Origin: Hofstenia miamia
Lineage: Eukaryota; Xenacoelomorpha; Acoela
DNA: 64,000 nucleotides
Assembly (NCBI GenBank): GCA_004352715.1
Contig: SCFE01000086.1
Span: forward strand, 1,485,390-1,549,389
Reading direction: 5' to 3'
Shown here: piece after piece, positions 49,621 through 61,604 of the stretch
Position numbering within the stretch: the stretch's first letter is position 1
Layout: every line of letters begins with the position of its first letter
The notes under the pieces: model-generated
What the model saw: only the letters and a program-made list of their open reading frames with translations
Databases searched by the model: none
What the model was told of the DNA's origin: nothing
Made by a program: the position numbers and the translations under genes

Positions 49621-50394
49621 ATACTGTTGATGGCTACTAATATATCTCGCTTCGGCAGTCATTGCCATTTAAATTGGAATGCCCCCTTTGAGCGTCAGTC
49701 TAGATGTAATAACAATGTGCACGTCTGTATGTCAATCTACAATCCTTCGCTGGCACCAAGGTTGCCCATTACTCTAACTTACCCGCTGTACTGTGCAGCT
49801 ATGAGATATCTTGCCTACTTTATAGTAGTAACTACGCTATCACTTAGTACCCTACAGGTATACTTTAACGTAGATGCTACAATCAAAACAGATTACTACA
49901 AATTAGTAGCCGCAATGAACGACCACTTTGATAACGAGTGCACACAAAAACAATACAGAATGCAGCTCTACACATGTCAACTCGAAAAAGACGAAGACAT
50001 CATAGACTACATCTACAAAGTAGATCGCCTTCTTGGTCTATCACAAGAAGAGCATCGCTATTACCCACAGGACTTATACTCCTACGTTCATGCAGGACTA
50101 CCAACAGCAATAAAGTCAAAATTCGAAAACAAATGTGACATCAACACTCTCATCAAAAAAGCAGTAAATATACAATGGAAAACAACGAAAGAATTAATCA
50201 CCAACGCAGCACACAACCACTCTCGTTTCAACCGCGCCAAAATTTCCAAAATAAAAAGCTATTGAAAACAAACCTACAGATTTTCCTTTTGTAAAATGCA
50301 AAAAATGCGGAGAAAAAGGTCATCTAAAGCCAGACTGCAAAAAGATAGCATACCTCATTAACGAGGATGGCTACTACACAGCAGAAGACTTTTA
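49621..50394 (+). pseudogene. Retrotransposon gag with CCHC zinc knuckle, truncated element
   Basis: An open frame ends at 50265 and has typical gag text (TIKTDYYKLVAAMNDHF, then QYRMQLYTCQLEKDEDIIDY, then DLYSYVHAGLPTAIKSKF). After a stop and frame change, CKKCGEKGHLKPDCKK (about 50300-50345) is a perfect CX2CX4HX4C nucleocapsid knuckle, followed by NEDGYYTAEDF and a stop. Pol is absent: immediately after 50394 the sequence becomes a LINE in the opposite orientation. The element was therefore broken by insertion, deletion or rearrangement. Confidence 0.75.
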
Positions 50395-52002
50395 AAATTT
50401 GGAACAAGTCTTTTGGGCTTCTTATTTCTCTATTTTTACAGAAACACACATGATTAATTCTATTGAAATTAAATATCTCAGTTTCAGTATTTAGCAATGA
50501 CTTCGTGAATGCATATATAGTACTGTTGTCAAGAATGTCAACAATCACTATTATATTGTTTCTGTGAGCTGCAAGGCTTCTTACATTTAAGTAAAGTATT
50601 TCTAGATTGTCTCTATCTTTTCAAGCTCACTACAATCATAAAATTTAGGCCATGGGCTAGTATCTATGTCGCCTGCTATTAAAAACAATGTCACTAGAAT
50701 AATGGATATCAAAATACTTAAAATATGGCAAAATACTTTTACAAATGAGTTTTAAAATTAGTTTAAAAATTGCAACGGATTTTAACAGACTTTTTAAATG
50801 CGATTTTTTACAAAACCATCAACACAAATATAAAAATTTTCCTGCCCACTAGCACATAGAAATATTAATAATTAAAATTAGGTCCGCTCTGTACTTTTCC
50901 TAAATGTTGAATTAGGTATCTGCTCTGCGTGAGTTTTTTTGATGATCGATTGTAGCATTGCACGATTTTTCTTTGCGATTGTTGACATCAATATTAACTT
51001 AATCTTTGAAGGAGAGTTCTTATGAGTCGCTTTAGATAATGATTTTCTGTGATACTTGGACTTTTACTCTTAACTGCTGCTCAAAATGAATAGCTTAGCC
51101 TTATTGTTTTCGTTGAAATTGAATAGCATAGCGACCAAAATTTAGCTTAATCTTTATAACAACAGAAAGACCAACACGAGAAAGATGTAATCCGTCATAT
51201 GAAAGTAGTTCTGAATCAATAATTCTTTGTTTTTCAATAAAATCGTCAAACACTTATATTAATCCTAAGCTGCTATCATCAAGACAAAGCGCCGCTATAA
51301 CATTGCTGTCCTTCTCAATAATTTTATAGAAATTCATTTTCTTGTATTTTGTAATGGGTGTAATTTCCATTCCTTTTTTGGTTGAAATTCTAATAACTCA
51401 GTTTTGAACTTTGTTAAACTATCTTCACTTTCTGAAAACAATACACCAACTAGACCAGTATTTATCACTACTTGATTGATATTTTGCTTTGGGTACTTTT
51501 CAACTATCTTACAAAGAACTTCAGTGTTCCTTCTGCTATATGAATGTATGCAGCATTGCTAATTTTTTTACTAGATTCTGTGGTTTGACATGTCTCAATA
51601 TTGAATTACTAACAATAAACATTGAACTGAAATGTCTATCGAACAAGTATTTGTATCAATGGTTTCTGTGATTACTTTGGTGTTTTAAAACGAGTGTCAT
51701 CAATTCCATCATTTTGCACGCCAAGGCTTAGAATTTTGAACAATGTTATTAACGTCCCGTCTGCTTCTTCTTTATTTAATTTGGACAAAAAGCTGAAGAA
51801 GACTAGTTTTTGATTATGAAAGTATGTAAGATTTTGCTTCATCTTCTATTGTAACGCTCTTAAAAATGTCATTTTTAAGTTTATCAGAGAGCGAAGTTGA
51901 AAACAACCAACACCAGCACCGGCGCGTCGATTGGGCTGAAGAAGGCTTAGCCCCATCATTCAAATCATAAGCCCCATCCGATAAAATTAAATGAGTACAC
52001 AA
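50395..52002 (-). pseudogene. 5' part of a LINE: SGNH-like ORF1 domain and start of endonuclease
   Basis: On the minus strand, 51100-51640 reads as an SGNH/esterase-like domain of the kind found in ORF1 of CR1-type LINEs: a VVINTGLVGVLFSE block near 51440-51480 and a closing LLSYDGLHLSRVGLSVV near 51150-51215. Downstream, 50400-50640 reads LEILYLNVRSLAAHRNNII and then FTKSLLNTE, the opening of the AP-type endonuclease. Stops and frame changes are frequent. The rest of the endonuclease and the reverse transcriptase are missing beyond 50395. Confidence 0.62.
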
Positions 52003-52409
52003 AAAATATACTAATATTTAATTTTACTTTTTCAGTGACACATTTAAAAAACTGTTTGACTGTTTGGTTGTTATATATAATTTATTTAATATAACAATTT
52101 TGACGAAAACATTTTAACCATTATTTTTATACCGCTTACAAGGTAAATGAATTTTGATAATACTCTATTGGATAGTGAATATAACTATGTATAAATCAAT
52201 TGAAATATGTTTCACAGTGAACTAAATAATAATTGTTTGGAGTAGCCATTATTTATTTTGAGTTATTTTGGTTATGATTTTACTTCAAATAATTAATTTT
52301 ACTTAACTATTAGTTGATTTGATTTTGATTAATCTTTATATCATATGATATTAAAAGTACAAATTTTTTTTGATGCACCTACTAAATTTTAAGACCTTTA
52401 TTTTTAGAA
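52003..52409. other. No recognisable gene
   Basis: Very AT-rich. It ends with CCTTTATTTTTAG two bases before the start codon of the hAT gene at 52410, an apparent splice acceptor. Confidence 0.45.
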
Positions 52410-54892
52410 ATGTCACTTCTTAACTACTTTCAAAGATCAACAACCTCTAAATCACAAAATTCGCCTCATTATGTGCCCACTGATTTATTAGACAATAAAC
52501 CAAGTCAGACGATCTTACAATATCCTAAAACCTCTTTTGGAAATCAGGAAAGGCCATTAAATTCACGTTGGTACTTGGGAAGACCGTGGTTGAAATACTC
52601 ACAAGAATGAAATGCAGCGTTTCGTTATTGCTGCAGAAAACAAACAGAGGTGAATTTGTGTTTCCAATTAGTGGTTTCAAAAACTGAAAAACTGCATTTG
52701 GAAAAGAAGAAAGGATTTAATCCTCAGGTCATATTAAATCAATGAAAGTTTGGAAAGAATTACAAATGAGAAAGGATAAAAATCGAAAAATTGCTTCATT
52801 GTTATCAGAAACGCAACTTGAAAAAAATCGCTATTATCCGAGTAGCATCTTAGATGTTCACAAGTTTTTGGTAATGACAAACTTCCCTTTAGAGGTGATT
52901 CCGATTCATCAATTCTTAACAGTTATCTAGAAATTAATGATATTCAATCAGTTTATGCGTTTGTTTGAATACACTTTATTAAAGGATGGAAAACTTTGTG
53001 ATATTGTAAAGACAATTCCAAAAATTGCTACTTATACATCGCACCAAATTCAAAATGATATTATTTCACTAATGGCAGTAATGGTGCAGGAAAAAATAGT
53101 TGAGAAATCAAACTCTTCTGATGTACCCCCTTTTCACCCTAAAAGTTGATGGCACTAAGAATGCTACTGGTACTGAAAATATATCAATTGTAGTTCGAGC
53201 TGTTAAAGATGCTATTCTATTTGAACATCTTATATCCAAAGAGACGACTTCAGATTTTTGTGCAGAGGCAATAACAAATGTTATTCTTAATTGCTTAAAA
53301 TCCTTGAAAATTAATCCAAATCGTATAATATCGCAATGTTATGATGGGGCTTCAGTCATGTCGGGTAAACATGGTGGAGTGCATGCTAGAATCCAAAAGC
53401 ATTTAGCAGTGGCGTAGATGAGATGAAAATTCTGGGGGGGGGCGAGATCGGAGTATACTTAAATAAATAAATATATATATATATATATATATGTACTTGA
53501 TGTAAAAAATTACTTAACTTTGATTGTACACCAGACATATCCAAATGTTAATCCAATTTAACTATATTCCGAACCCTGATAGCTGATCAAAAGATTCTAG
53601 ATAGACATCTACCGACAATAAGTGTTATTTGTTGCAAATGACTTTATCTAATCTTTTCTATTACTATTGTTTGGGATATTATCGGACTTTGGACATTAAA
53701 TTCCATTATTCATATCATTCATGGTCAAATAAGCTGTAAAGTAAATAGATACTGTAATCTTTTCAACTTCAAACAGTGATAANCCCCCCCCCAGAGCTAC
53801 GCCACTGGCAGTTAGGAAAATCAATTCCCTATATTTATTGCCATAACCACAAGCTGCACTTAGTTATCATACTTCCATATCAGAAAAAAATAAGGTAAAA
53901 CAGTACTTTGAAACTTGTAGTCTCTATATAACTTTACAAGAAGCTTTACAGTGACTCAGTTATACACAGGTACAAAGTTATCAAGATTAATGGATCAGAG
54001 ATGGGATAGCCACTACAAAATAAACAAAAATGTCTTACAAAATTATGAAGCAATAATAGAACTTTTGAATACTTGCATCAATAATTCACATTCTGCAAAT
54101 ATTTCTATTGAAGCAACAGGTTTATTAAGTAAGATTCACAGTTCAGATTATTAAGAATTACCGAAATGTTGACGAATTTAACAAAATGTATGATGAAAAT
54201 TTCAATGAAGAAAATATAAATGTAAATTTGGTGCCAACCAAAAAAGGAAAGTAAATCTACAGGAAGAATTTCGAGATGCCGTTATAACAGATATTATTTG
54301 AATAGAAGCGAAGATGAAGTTACAAAAACTCGAATTCTAAGTTTATATAATTCTATAATAGACAGAGTAGTTGAAGAAATTGAAGCTCGGTTTAATCATG
54401 ATAAAATTGTTATTGAAGAGTATTCAGTGCTTGACTTTAGCGGATAGCGATTTGTTTTTAGAAATAGATACACTTGGAGTAATATCCACTTATTGTCACA
54501 TTGATGTTTCGAGGTTTAAAAATGAAGCAACAACCGTTTCTCATTTCTTGAAAAACAAATTTTCCGAAAAGTGTTTCAATGCTGATTTAAAGGAAATATC
54601 AAAATTTCTCTTTCCATATCGTGAGGCCTTCCCCTTAATTTATAGTTTGTATGCAGGTGCTTTGACGTTTGGGCATCACCAAGCTCATGTTAAGTTAGGT
54701 TCAGTACACTGGCTAGAGTACTTCCACCCTACTGAAGAACAATGTTGAATGAAAGAAAAGCTCAACTACTATTGCTCTCACATGAAAAAAGTATAACTAA
54801 AAATATTGACAATTCTTTGTTTCTCCGAATCGCCGTTTACAACTGTTTTAAAATCTTTGTCGAGTTATTAAATATATGTTGTTTGTGTTGAT
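52410..54892 (+). pseudogene. hAT-superfamily transposase of the DUF4371 type, interrupted
   Basis: Segments in family order are: RPLNSRWYLGRPWLKYS (about 52550-52600, start of the TTF-type finger); RKIASLLSETQLEKNRYYP (about 52780-52840); FHPKVDGTKNATGTENIS (about 53132-53185); IISQCYDGASVMSGKHGGV (about 53326-53382); KLSRLMDQRWDSHYKIN (about 53971-54021); and the C-terminal YREAFPLIYSLYAGALTFG with MLNERKAQLLLLSHEKS (54620-54800). Stops and frame shifts separate them and a miniature element sits at 53407-53807. The first segment begins with an ATG two bases after TTTTTAG. Members include transposons and domesticated ZMYM-like genes. The breaks say this copy is dead. Confidence 0.85.
53407..53807. 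mobile_element. hAT miniature element nested in the DUF4371 gene
   Basis: Ends CAGTGGCGTAG and CTACGCCACTG are perfect inverted repeats, extended by a G-run just inside the left end and a C-run just inside the right end. The flanks GCATTTAG (53399-53406) and GCAGTTAG (53808-53815) differ at one position, an 8-bp hAT target duplication. Removing the element and one flank rejoins the host reading (QKHLAV before, then residues continuing after). It contains a (TA)n run and a single N at 53783 at the C-run. Confidence 0.88.
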
Positions 54893-56629
54893 TTTGAATA
54901 ATTCATTAGCCCCATTCTAAACTTAGTCAGCCTCATTTAATAATTTTGTCCAGTAATTATCTAGTTATTAAAGATTGTTTTAGGTCGCACCCTTAAAAAT
55001 CACCCTGTAGTTTTAATACAAGATCTTACCTGATGGCCTTTGCAGTAGTTCAGCTTCAGTAGCTAAAAAATTGGTAAAATACTAAAAATACAAGCATAAC
55101 TGTTCTAAAATAAATGCGTTAGATATATAAGTAAAGCCATGTCATCCAACAAAAGCATCAAAACTCACAGATCTAAAATGAACTATTCTGTAAACATTGA
55201 AAATAAGCACAAATACCAAGTAGAACTGATTTATTAAATTTATAAAATTTTAACAAAAAAATACAAACGATTTTGACAGCGCACTGTTAAAAATAGTAAA
55301 TGCAGCATTTTGGAAATTCTAGAATTGCGCTGGATGAAGCATCCTAGGTCAAAAATACTGTCATCTGCTGGCAACACCTGTAAATTTTTTGATTATCTGT
55401 TGCCTGCTTGCAAATTTGAGCAAATTATAAGCAAAGGATAAACCAAAATGTAACTTAAACTGTTGCAATGAGATGAGGAAAACATGCTATAACAATACTA
55501 AAATCAAAATTCAAATATAGCCTGAATCCATCATTGTTGAAGATAAATCTGCGATGGACATTCGAAAATCAGAGCTGAGAAACTATATGCTCACCGAGAA
55601 TAACAGCACAGCCACAAGAAGAAACCAAATGATAAAGAACTAAGGGAGACTTGAGCCACCGCTATGGCCACCACAGGTGCGATCCATACTACAGAGAACT
55701 ACAGGGTTATTTAGAAGTAACAGTACAACTATTAAGCAAAGACGGGAAATTGTAAAGCAGGTATTGGATTAATTTAGAAACTGTTTTAAATTGGATCAAA
55801 TGTACTAAATGCTTTAGTAATTAAGTTAATGAAATTTATTAAAAAAGTAAATTGATAAATCCCCATACCGCCATCTTAATGCTATTCAAATTTAATTTGT
55901 TCAACCAAAATAACTGTCAGATTAGTACACCGAAAATAAGCCGGCTTAGTTACATTTCTCAGTCATCAGCTCAGTGGCGTAGCGTGCATATTTGTACCCG
56001 GAGCTTGATTTATCTTATATTTAGTTCATTTTATATTTTCTCAATCAATTTGACAATAAAAAACGTAACAACTAAAATTCATTTAAAAAATTTAAAAAGA
56101 GAAAAAGAGAAATGGTATTGTGTTTTGCTTCTCAAAAAATAGAAGAAACAATAAATGAAATACATATACAGTAGCAGCATTAGGCCAGACAGTGATGTGA
56201 TGTGATGCTGTTGCTTCATGATTCATTGCTTGGTTTGCACATAGAGCTGATTTCGAACTTCAAAAGTTATGCATCATTGCAATATCAAAATAAATAAATA
56301 ATCTATATTATACATTTTTCAAATATTAGCTAGTAATTTTTCCAGTAGTTCACGTTTTTTGCGCACTTCATTATATCGCGTCAGCCTCTCCTACGCTGCA
56401 ATAGTTCATCGAATTTTAACTCGTCAAATGAAAGTCTATCCCTATCAAATTCAATTAGTGTACTCTGCTAGGGATCACGATAAAAAATGATGGTTACTTT
56501 TGCCAATGAAATGATGCAACGTAACTCTTATGATACAAATTTTAGCCATAACATTCTTTGGACGGACATACAAAGCAAATTTTTCTCTCAATGGAGAAGT
56601 GAACACTTGGAGCAGTAGTATTTGGGCAA
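54893..56629. other. No gene; scraps of dispersed repeats
   Basis: CAGTGGCGTAGCG at 55972 is the end of the same miniature family as 53407-53807, without a visible partner end. Sequence near 55695-55755 (AAAGACGGGAAATTGTAAA) matches in inverted orientation 58480-58515, pointing to a dispersed repeat. The 96-codon frame at 55852-56142 is not supported. Confidence 0.45.
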
Positions 56630-56890
56630 TTGACCACCCCTATTTTCGAGGACGATTCTGCAACAGTAGTTGCAAAATTTGATCGATACTGTAAAATGTT
56701 GGATCATCATGTCATACCGCAGCTGAAGGCTAAGCGTTTTTTCTCGAGGACTATTTCCAAATATCATGGTGCAAATTGCACGAAGAAGGAAGAATTTGTT
56801 AAAGCGTTATTTCGGTGAGTTCACATGCACTCGGCAAACACATAGTCCTGACCAAAAGGATGTGATTATTGGTTATAATGATATCTGAAA
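56630..56890 (+). pseudogene. Possible gag fragment
   Basis: The frame reads AKFDRYCKMLDHHVIPQLKA, then FVKALFREFTCT and, after a small frame change, DQKDVIIGYNDI. The order (FD-YC, then a Phe-Ser-Arg segment, then D-I-GI-D) resembles gag of Gypsy-type elements. The rest of that element is not recognisable. It lies 180 bases before the mariner insertion. Confidence 0.4.
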
Positions 56891-57072
56891 GTCTCTGTTT
56901 ATGCTTATCCTCTTCCTGTTAATTGCATCGAACTGAAGGAAAGAATGCCTTTGGCATGCAATGAATTCCGCAAAACATGCTTCAGCCTCCTGTGGAAAAG
57001 GACGGTGAACATTTGCTTTGACGTTTTGCCTGGTGCAAGTTCGATACTAATGTATGATTTGATTTGAAATTA

Positions 57073-58370
57073 TAGGCTTGGTGCATAAGTCTTTTCGTTT
57101 TTTTATTTAAATTTCTAAGCCTACAATAGTATCTTATTTTAACCTTATAGGCATATTCTATCTCGTGTAATATCTACTAGTTACTACTAACTACTAATCC
57201 AAAAAACTAATCCAAAACTGCTAATCCATATTATTGATTTTTGCAATGGAATTTACTCAAAGCGATGTAAGGAAGTTGATTTACTATGGATGGATTCGGG
57301 GCTTAAACGGTGTGCGTATTGCGGAAGAGATCAATGGTGCCCTCGGAGATTCTACGGTGACAGANATAAGTCTTTCCGTTTTTATATTTAAATTTCTAAG
57401 CCTACAATAGTATCTTATTTTAACCTTATAGGCATATTCTATCTCGTGTAATATCTACTAGTTACTACTAACTACTAATCCAAAAAACTAATCCAAAACT
57501 GCTAATCCATATTATTGATTTTTGCAATGGAATTTACTCAAAGCGATGTAAGGAAGTTGATTTACTATGGATGGATTCGGGGCTTAAACGGTGTGCGTAT
57601 TGCGGAAGAGATCAATGGTGCCCTCGGAGATTCTACGGTGACAGAGAGAACATGCCAGAATTGGACAAAGCAGTTCAAGGATGGTGTTTTCAATTTTGAA
57701 GATAAGGATAGAGATGGCAGGCCACCAACTGAGAATATCAAAGACAAAATTGAACAACATTTGGTGGAGAACAAACTTGCAACATCTCGCGAAATAGCTG
57801 CTGCTCTCAACTGCTCATATTCAACAGTACTTCGGCATTTGCATAAAATGGGCAGGAGGTATTTAGTGTGCAGGTGGGTGCCATACAAATTAACACCTGA
57901 AAACAAGAACAACAGGATGGCCATATCAGGACAAAATCTTACAATGTTGGAGCGAAACAATTTCTTGAATCAGCTAATTACTGTGGATGAATGTTGGCTG
58001 TTCCAAGACAATGAGGGAAATCGGNCCCATGTGATTATTACCTCTTCAGTCCCATGAAAGCTGCTCTTAAAGGAGCCAACTACAAATCCTCAGAGGATGT
58101 GATAACTGTCATCAAGAACTGGTTCAAGTCTAAAAACGAAGAATTTTTTCGTCAGGGAATTCACGCTTTGCCAGATAGATTGAGAAAATGCATTGCATCC
58201 GGTGGTAATTACTTTCAACGTGGTGAAGATGATGACAACTCATGAAGCAAAGAACATAGTTTTGGTTTCATGTTCTTGTTAATACATTTGTTCAATTATT
58301 ATTCTTTGCAATGCATTATTGACTGCTTTAATTAAATTTAAAAAACGAAAAGACTTATGCACCAACCCTA
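57073..58370 (+). mobile_element. Mariner transposon, disrupted by assembly joins
   Basis: Ends TTGGTGCATAAGTCTTTTCG (left) and its reverse complement (right) lie inside TATA, with TA target duplications at 57071-57072 and 58371-58372. The terminal sequence resembles mariners whose ends contain TTGGTGCA. The transposase runs from 57527 to 58245. Its 5' end is present twice (57085-57364 and 57368-57650), separated by a single N at 57365, and another single N at 58025 sits where about 80 residues are missing. Confidence 0.88.
57527..58245 (+). pseudogene. Mariner transposase missing part of the catalytic domain
   Basis: The N-terminus (MEFTQSDVRKLIYYGWIRG) and paired helix-turn-helix region with the GRPP hinge (near 57717-57728) are intact, as is the first catalytic Asp in TVDECWLFQDN (about 57981-58013). 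The frame then meets N at 58025 and resumes with CDYYLFSPMKAALKGANY, carrying the third Asp. The block with the second Asp (HDNA-type) is absent. An earlier in-frame ATG exists at 57515, but the MEFTQ start fits the family better. The deletion may be real or a collapsed join. Confidence 0.85.
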
Positions 58371-58372
58371 TA

Positions 58373-59244
58373 AATCAGAATAAATTTTTATTTGTGTAAT
58401 TTTAATAAATTTAATTAAATGAATTACTAAAGCGTTTAGTACATTTGACCTAAAATAAAACAATTTTTAAATAAATTCGAAAGTATGTTTTACTATTTCC
58501 CGTCTTTGTTTAATTATTGTTGTAACCCAATAAGCTGTGTTACTTCTGATAGTTCGCGCTACCAACGAGGGTAGAAAAAAACTTGGGTATTTCGAGTATA
58601 AACCACATAGATTAATCGATAACGATGATTTTGAGCCCTCATACGTTTTTTTCGCAATTGATTTGACGAAGTTATGGCGACATTGCCGTTTCAATGCAGA
58701 ATGGGCCTAAGAGTGCATAAGTCACTGTTTTTTTAACGGCCTGTTGACTTATATGGATTATTTAATCCTCTTCTACTCTCGTGGATATATATTTTGCTTG
58801 ACATTTGTATTTTAACGTAGAAGTTGTATTAGTTTTTCCATCATTAGACATTTAGATGTTGTAATATTTCAATTTATTGTTTTTTAGAATATTTCATCCA
58901 TTTTTACTCCATAAAACATTTGGGACAGTGTAGGAGCCATCAATTTGACAAATGAAGAATCTAATACATCATCAGAAAGTTCGGAACGAGTTTTATTATT
59001 GGTCAAAATATAGGGCTTTAGCGAAACAAATCTAGTTTTAAAATATGCAGAATACCCTCGATGGTGTCGCGCATTGTGAATAACCCTGGATAAGAGTAGT
59101 TAGCAAAAACAACACTGTGAGCAACAACAGGACCAAGGGGGTTTTCAGCCTGAAAATAAAATCAACAGGTGTCTGTATGAGTTAGAGAAATTGAAACGAC
59201 ACTTGAAGAGACAAAACTGTGTGCAGTGGCTACCACTAAACAGT
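58373..59244. other. No recognisable gene
   Basis: AT-rich. The minus-strand frame at 58467-58694 covers the dispersed repeat shared with about 55700. It shows no motif. Confidence 0.4.
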
Positions 59245-59877
59245 TTAGCGGGGGAGTATGCTCAGAGCGAGAAGGGCTAGGTAGTCAATCATCAAGAGGA
59301 GTATCAAAATGGTGGAGAATTTGCGCTCATTATCAGGGAGGCGATAATAGCGAATCAAGAAGCCTACAGACCATACATCAGAATCAATGAGTGAAATGGG
59401 AATCTTGATTACAGACAATATGGACAAATGAAAAAGAGAATCAGTACTTGGCAGCACGGAAGCGAGGTGATTAAAATCATCTGAAGCAGTGACACAGTTA
59501 GCAAAGCGGCCAATATAGATATGAACTTTCAAAGGATGTGGAAGTAAACTAACTGAAACAGCAGGGAGTTAAAAAGTTGAACTAGTAACAAGGATTGGAA
59601 TGGTTGTCTGTTCAGGTGTAGGTGGCAGTGTAGAAGGGGGAGCAACAGGAGGTGACGAACATGGAGCACGCTAATAGGGAGTAGGGACGACAGTTGAGTC
59701 AGCAGCACTGTAAGGGAACACTTTGAATAGGAGGGATGAGACATCGGCCAATAGCTTAGTGAGGGATTTAGCCTCGGTTCCATTGGAAGACTTGAATGAA
59801 CTGGCCAGGGAGGAGACGGCTTGACGCAGCAGGGAAAGGATGGCGTCCTTTTTCAGTGCACCAACAACAGAGAAACT
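59245..59877 (-). pseudogene. Unrecognised coding-like open frame with two stops
   Basis: One minus-strand frame spans about 210 codons from 59877 to the TAA at 59245, broken only by a TAG near 59673 and a TAA near 59570. It begins FSVVGALKKDAILSLLRQAV, has a Ser/Pro/Thr-rich middle (PPVAPPSTLPPTPEQTT), and a better-conserved-looking second half (KVHIYIGRFANCVTASDDF, then SLIDSDVWSVGFLIRYY). No family is recognised. Base composition is GC-richer than the flanks, which suggests a transposable element ORF1-like protein or recently inserted sequence. Confidence 0.4.
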
Positions 59878-60097
59878 TACACGTTACTGAGAACACGGAA
59901 GTCGGAAATCGAAATCTTAGGAGCAAGCATCATTAGAAAATAATTGAAGTGTATAAATCACAATAATAAGAAGATGTAGTAAAACCTCATAAGTATGGGA
60001 AAAATAAGAAGAACGGTAATGTTTGTGAATCCACTAAAACTATGAATTTTTTCAATATAAAGTCATCAATATGTTATTAGCAGCAAATATTACTTAC
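59878..60097. other. Probable intron or spacer
   Basis: No coding content. If the exon at 60098-60212 is real, its intron begins here on the minus strand with GTAAGT. Confidence 0.35.
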
Positions 60098-60212
60098 TAG
60101 CATCATCAGTACCTTTTAATTCAGCTTCCTTTTCTTTTTCTAAAATAGTGATGAAATTTTCTTGGAAACAGCCAAATAGATGTCTCTTACTGCTTTCGTT
60201 CACAGTATTCAT
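60098..60212 (-). CDS. Candidate first coding exon with a consensus splice donor
   Basis: On the minus strand an ATG at 60212, with an in-frame TAA ten codons upstream and no intervening ATG, opens 38 codons plus one base. They are followed by GTAAGT, a perfect donor, at 60097. The peptide is hydrophilic and helix-prone (HLFGCFQENF, then ITILEKEKEAELKGTDDA). No later exon was found, and an unrelated coding-like block lies 220 bases downstream. It is on the same strand as the CARD exon, 1.4 kb away, but its own start and upstream stop argue it is not the next exon of that gene. The family is unknown. Confidence 0.35.
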
Positions 60213-61604
60213 GTTTAATGAACATATAGATTTAATAAATTAAAACCCTTAAAAGCTTCTTTCATTTAAAAAATATAAAGTACGTAGAGAAGGATGTATA
60301 CGAGAAACCCTTTGATATTTTAAATTATACCTTTACTAGCGCAAAATATTTTGAACATCATGGATTTTGTATTACCCGACTCTGCATCACATGATTAAAG
60401 CGTATCTGCTTTATAAAAATTTTATTACTTACGAGACAACACAAATTCCCGACTATATCGTAGTACTCTAACATTGCAAAAATTCCTAAAAATGTCAAAT
60501 GCTAATATATTATTACGAGAACTTGTAAGATTAGGACATTAAGAATAAAATTTAAAAAAAACGATCAGCGATACACTTTTTACTTTATCTTTCCCGATGA
60601 ACAAATCTGTTCCAGAAATAACTTGATCAATAATAATTTTCTATTTGAATGGATGCGATGTTTTGCTTTGTTTGAATGATAAAAGGTAGATATACAATAT
60701 TAAAATTTTTTGACAGTTGAAAACTAATATTTACCTAGAAAATATATCACTAATTATAAAAACATGGTGGAACGAGCCCGACTTTTATTGAACGCTTACA
60801 TTGAACATTTTTAGCAGCATTGCCAGCTCATGAAAGATTTGCGGATCGTTTATTGCATATTGACGACTCGAATTATATATTTTGTGCTCTTGTGTTTGAA
60901 AATATTTGCTTATAGTAGTTGTTTAAAGTTGTTCCTTACATAAAAATCGAGTTATATATATATATATATACAGGGCTACATTATATTGTAAAAATTTACT
61001 AGATGATTGTAAAGAAACACGGCTGTACATATTTAAACTTTTATTATCAGGTAAAAATTATTCAAACAGTTAAATATCATTCACAAAAGAGATGATTTAA
61101 ATGTATAGCGCACGATGAAAGAATATTGGCAAATGGGCAATGATGAGATAGAATACAAATAATCACATATAACCAGAACAAGCTTCAACTATTTGGCATA
61201 AGAACGACATTATTTTGTAATGAAAGCTACATCATCGATGTAATATAATGTTCGCATATTCTTTGTGCGAAATATGCAGTAAAATGCATGAATGTTTATT
61301 TTAATATTTTAAAATAGAAGTGGACAGTTCTAGGAAATTGATTTCTTAAGATTATTGTTTTAAAAAATGATAAGTGAAATGGAATGAAGGGATACTATAA
61401 CTGGTATTCAAATTTATTTAATGAATATAGACTATGATTAATAGCCAGAAAATAATTCTAAATGATAGAATTCAATTAAACCCATATATAATGATATATT
61501 GCGCAACCAGATTAATAGGAAATGATGATGAAATTTCATTAGTAATCACTTCGAAAAAAATAAAAATACAGAAATTTAAACAAGCAAATAATTTTTAATC
61601 TAAC
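60213..61604. other. No recognisable gene
   Basis: AT-rich sequence downstream of the CARD exon on its strand. No second exon could be identified. (TA)n near 60955-60971 is followed by CAGGGCTACATTA, possibly another transposon end. Confidence 0.4.

Noticed and set aside
57565-57960. 131-codon minus-strand frame
   Set aside because: Antisense of the mariner transposase.
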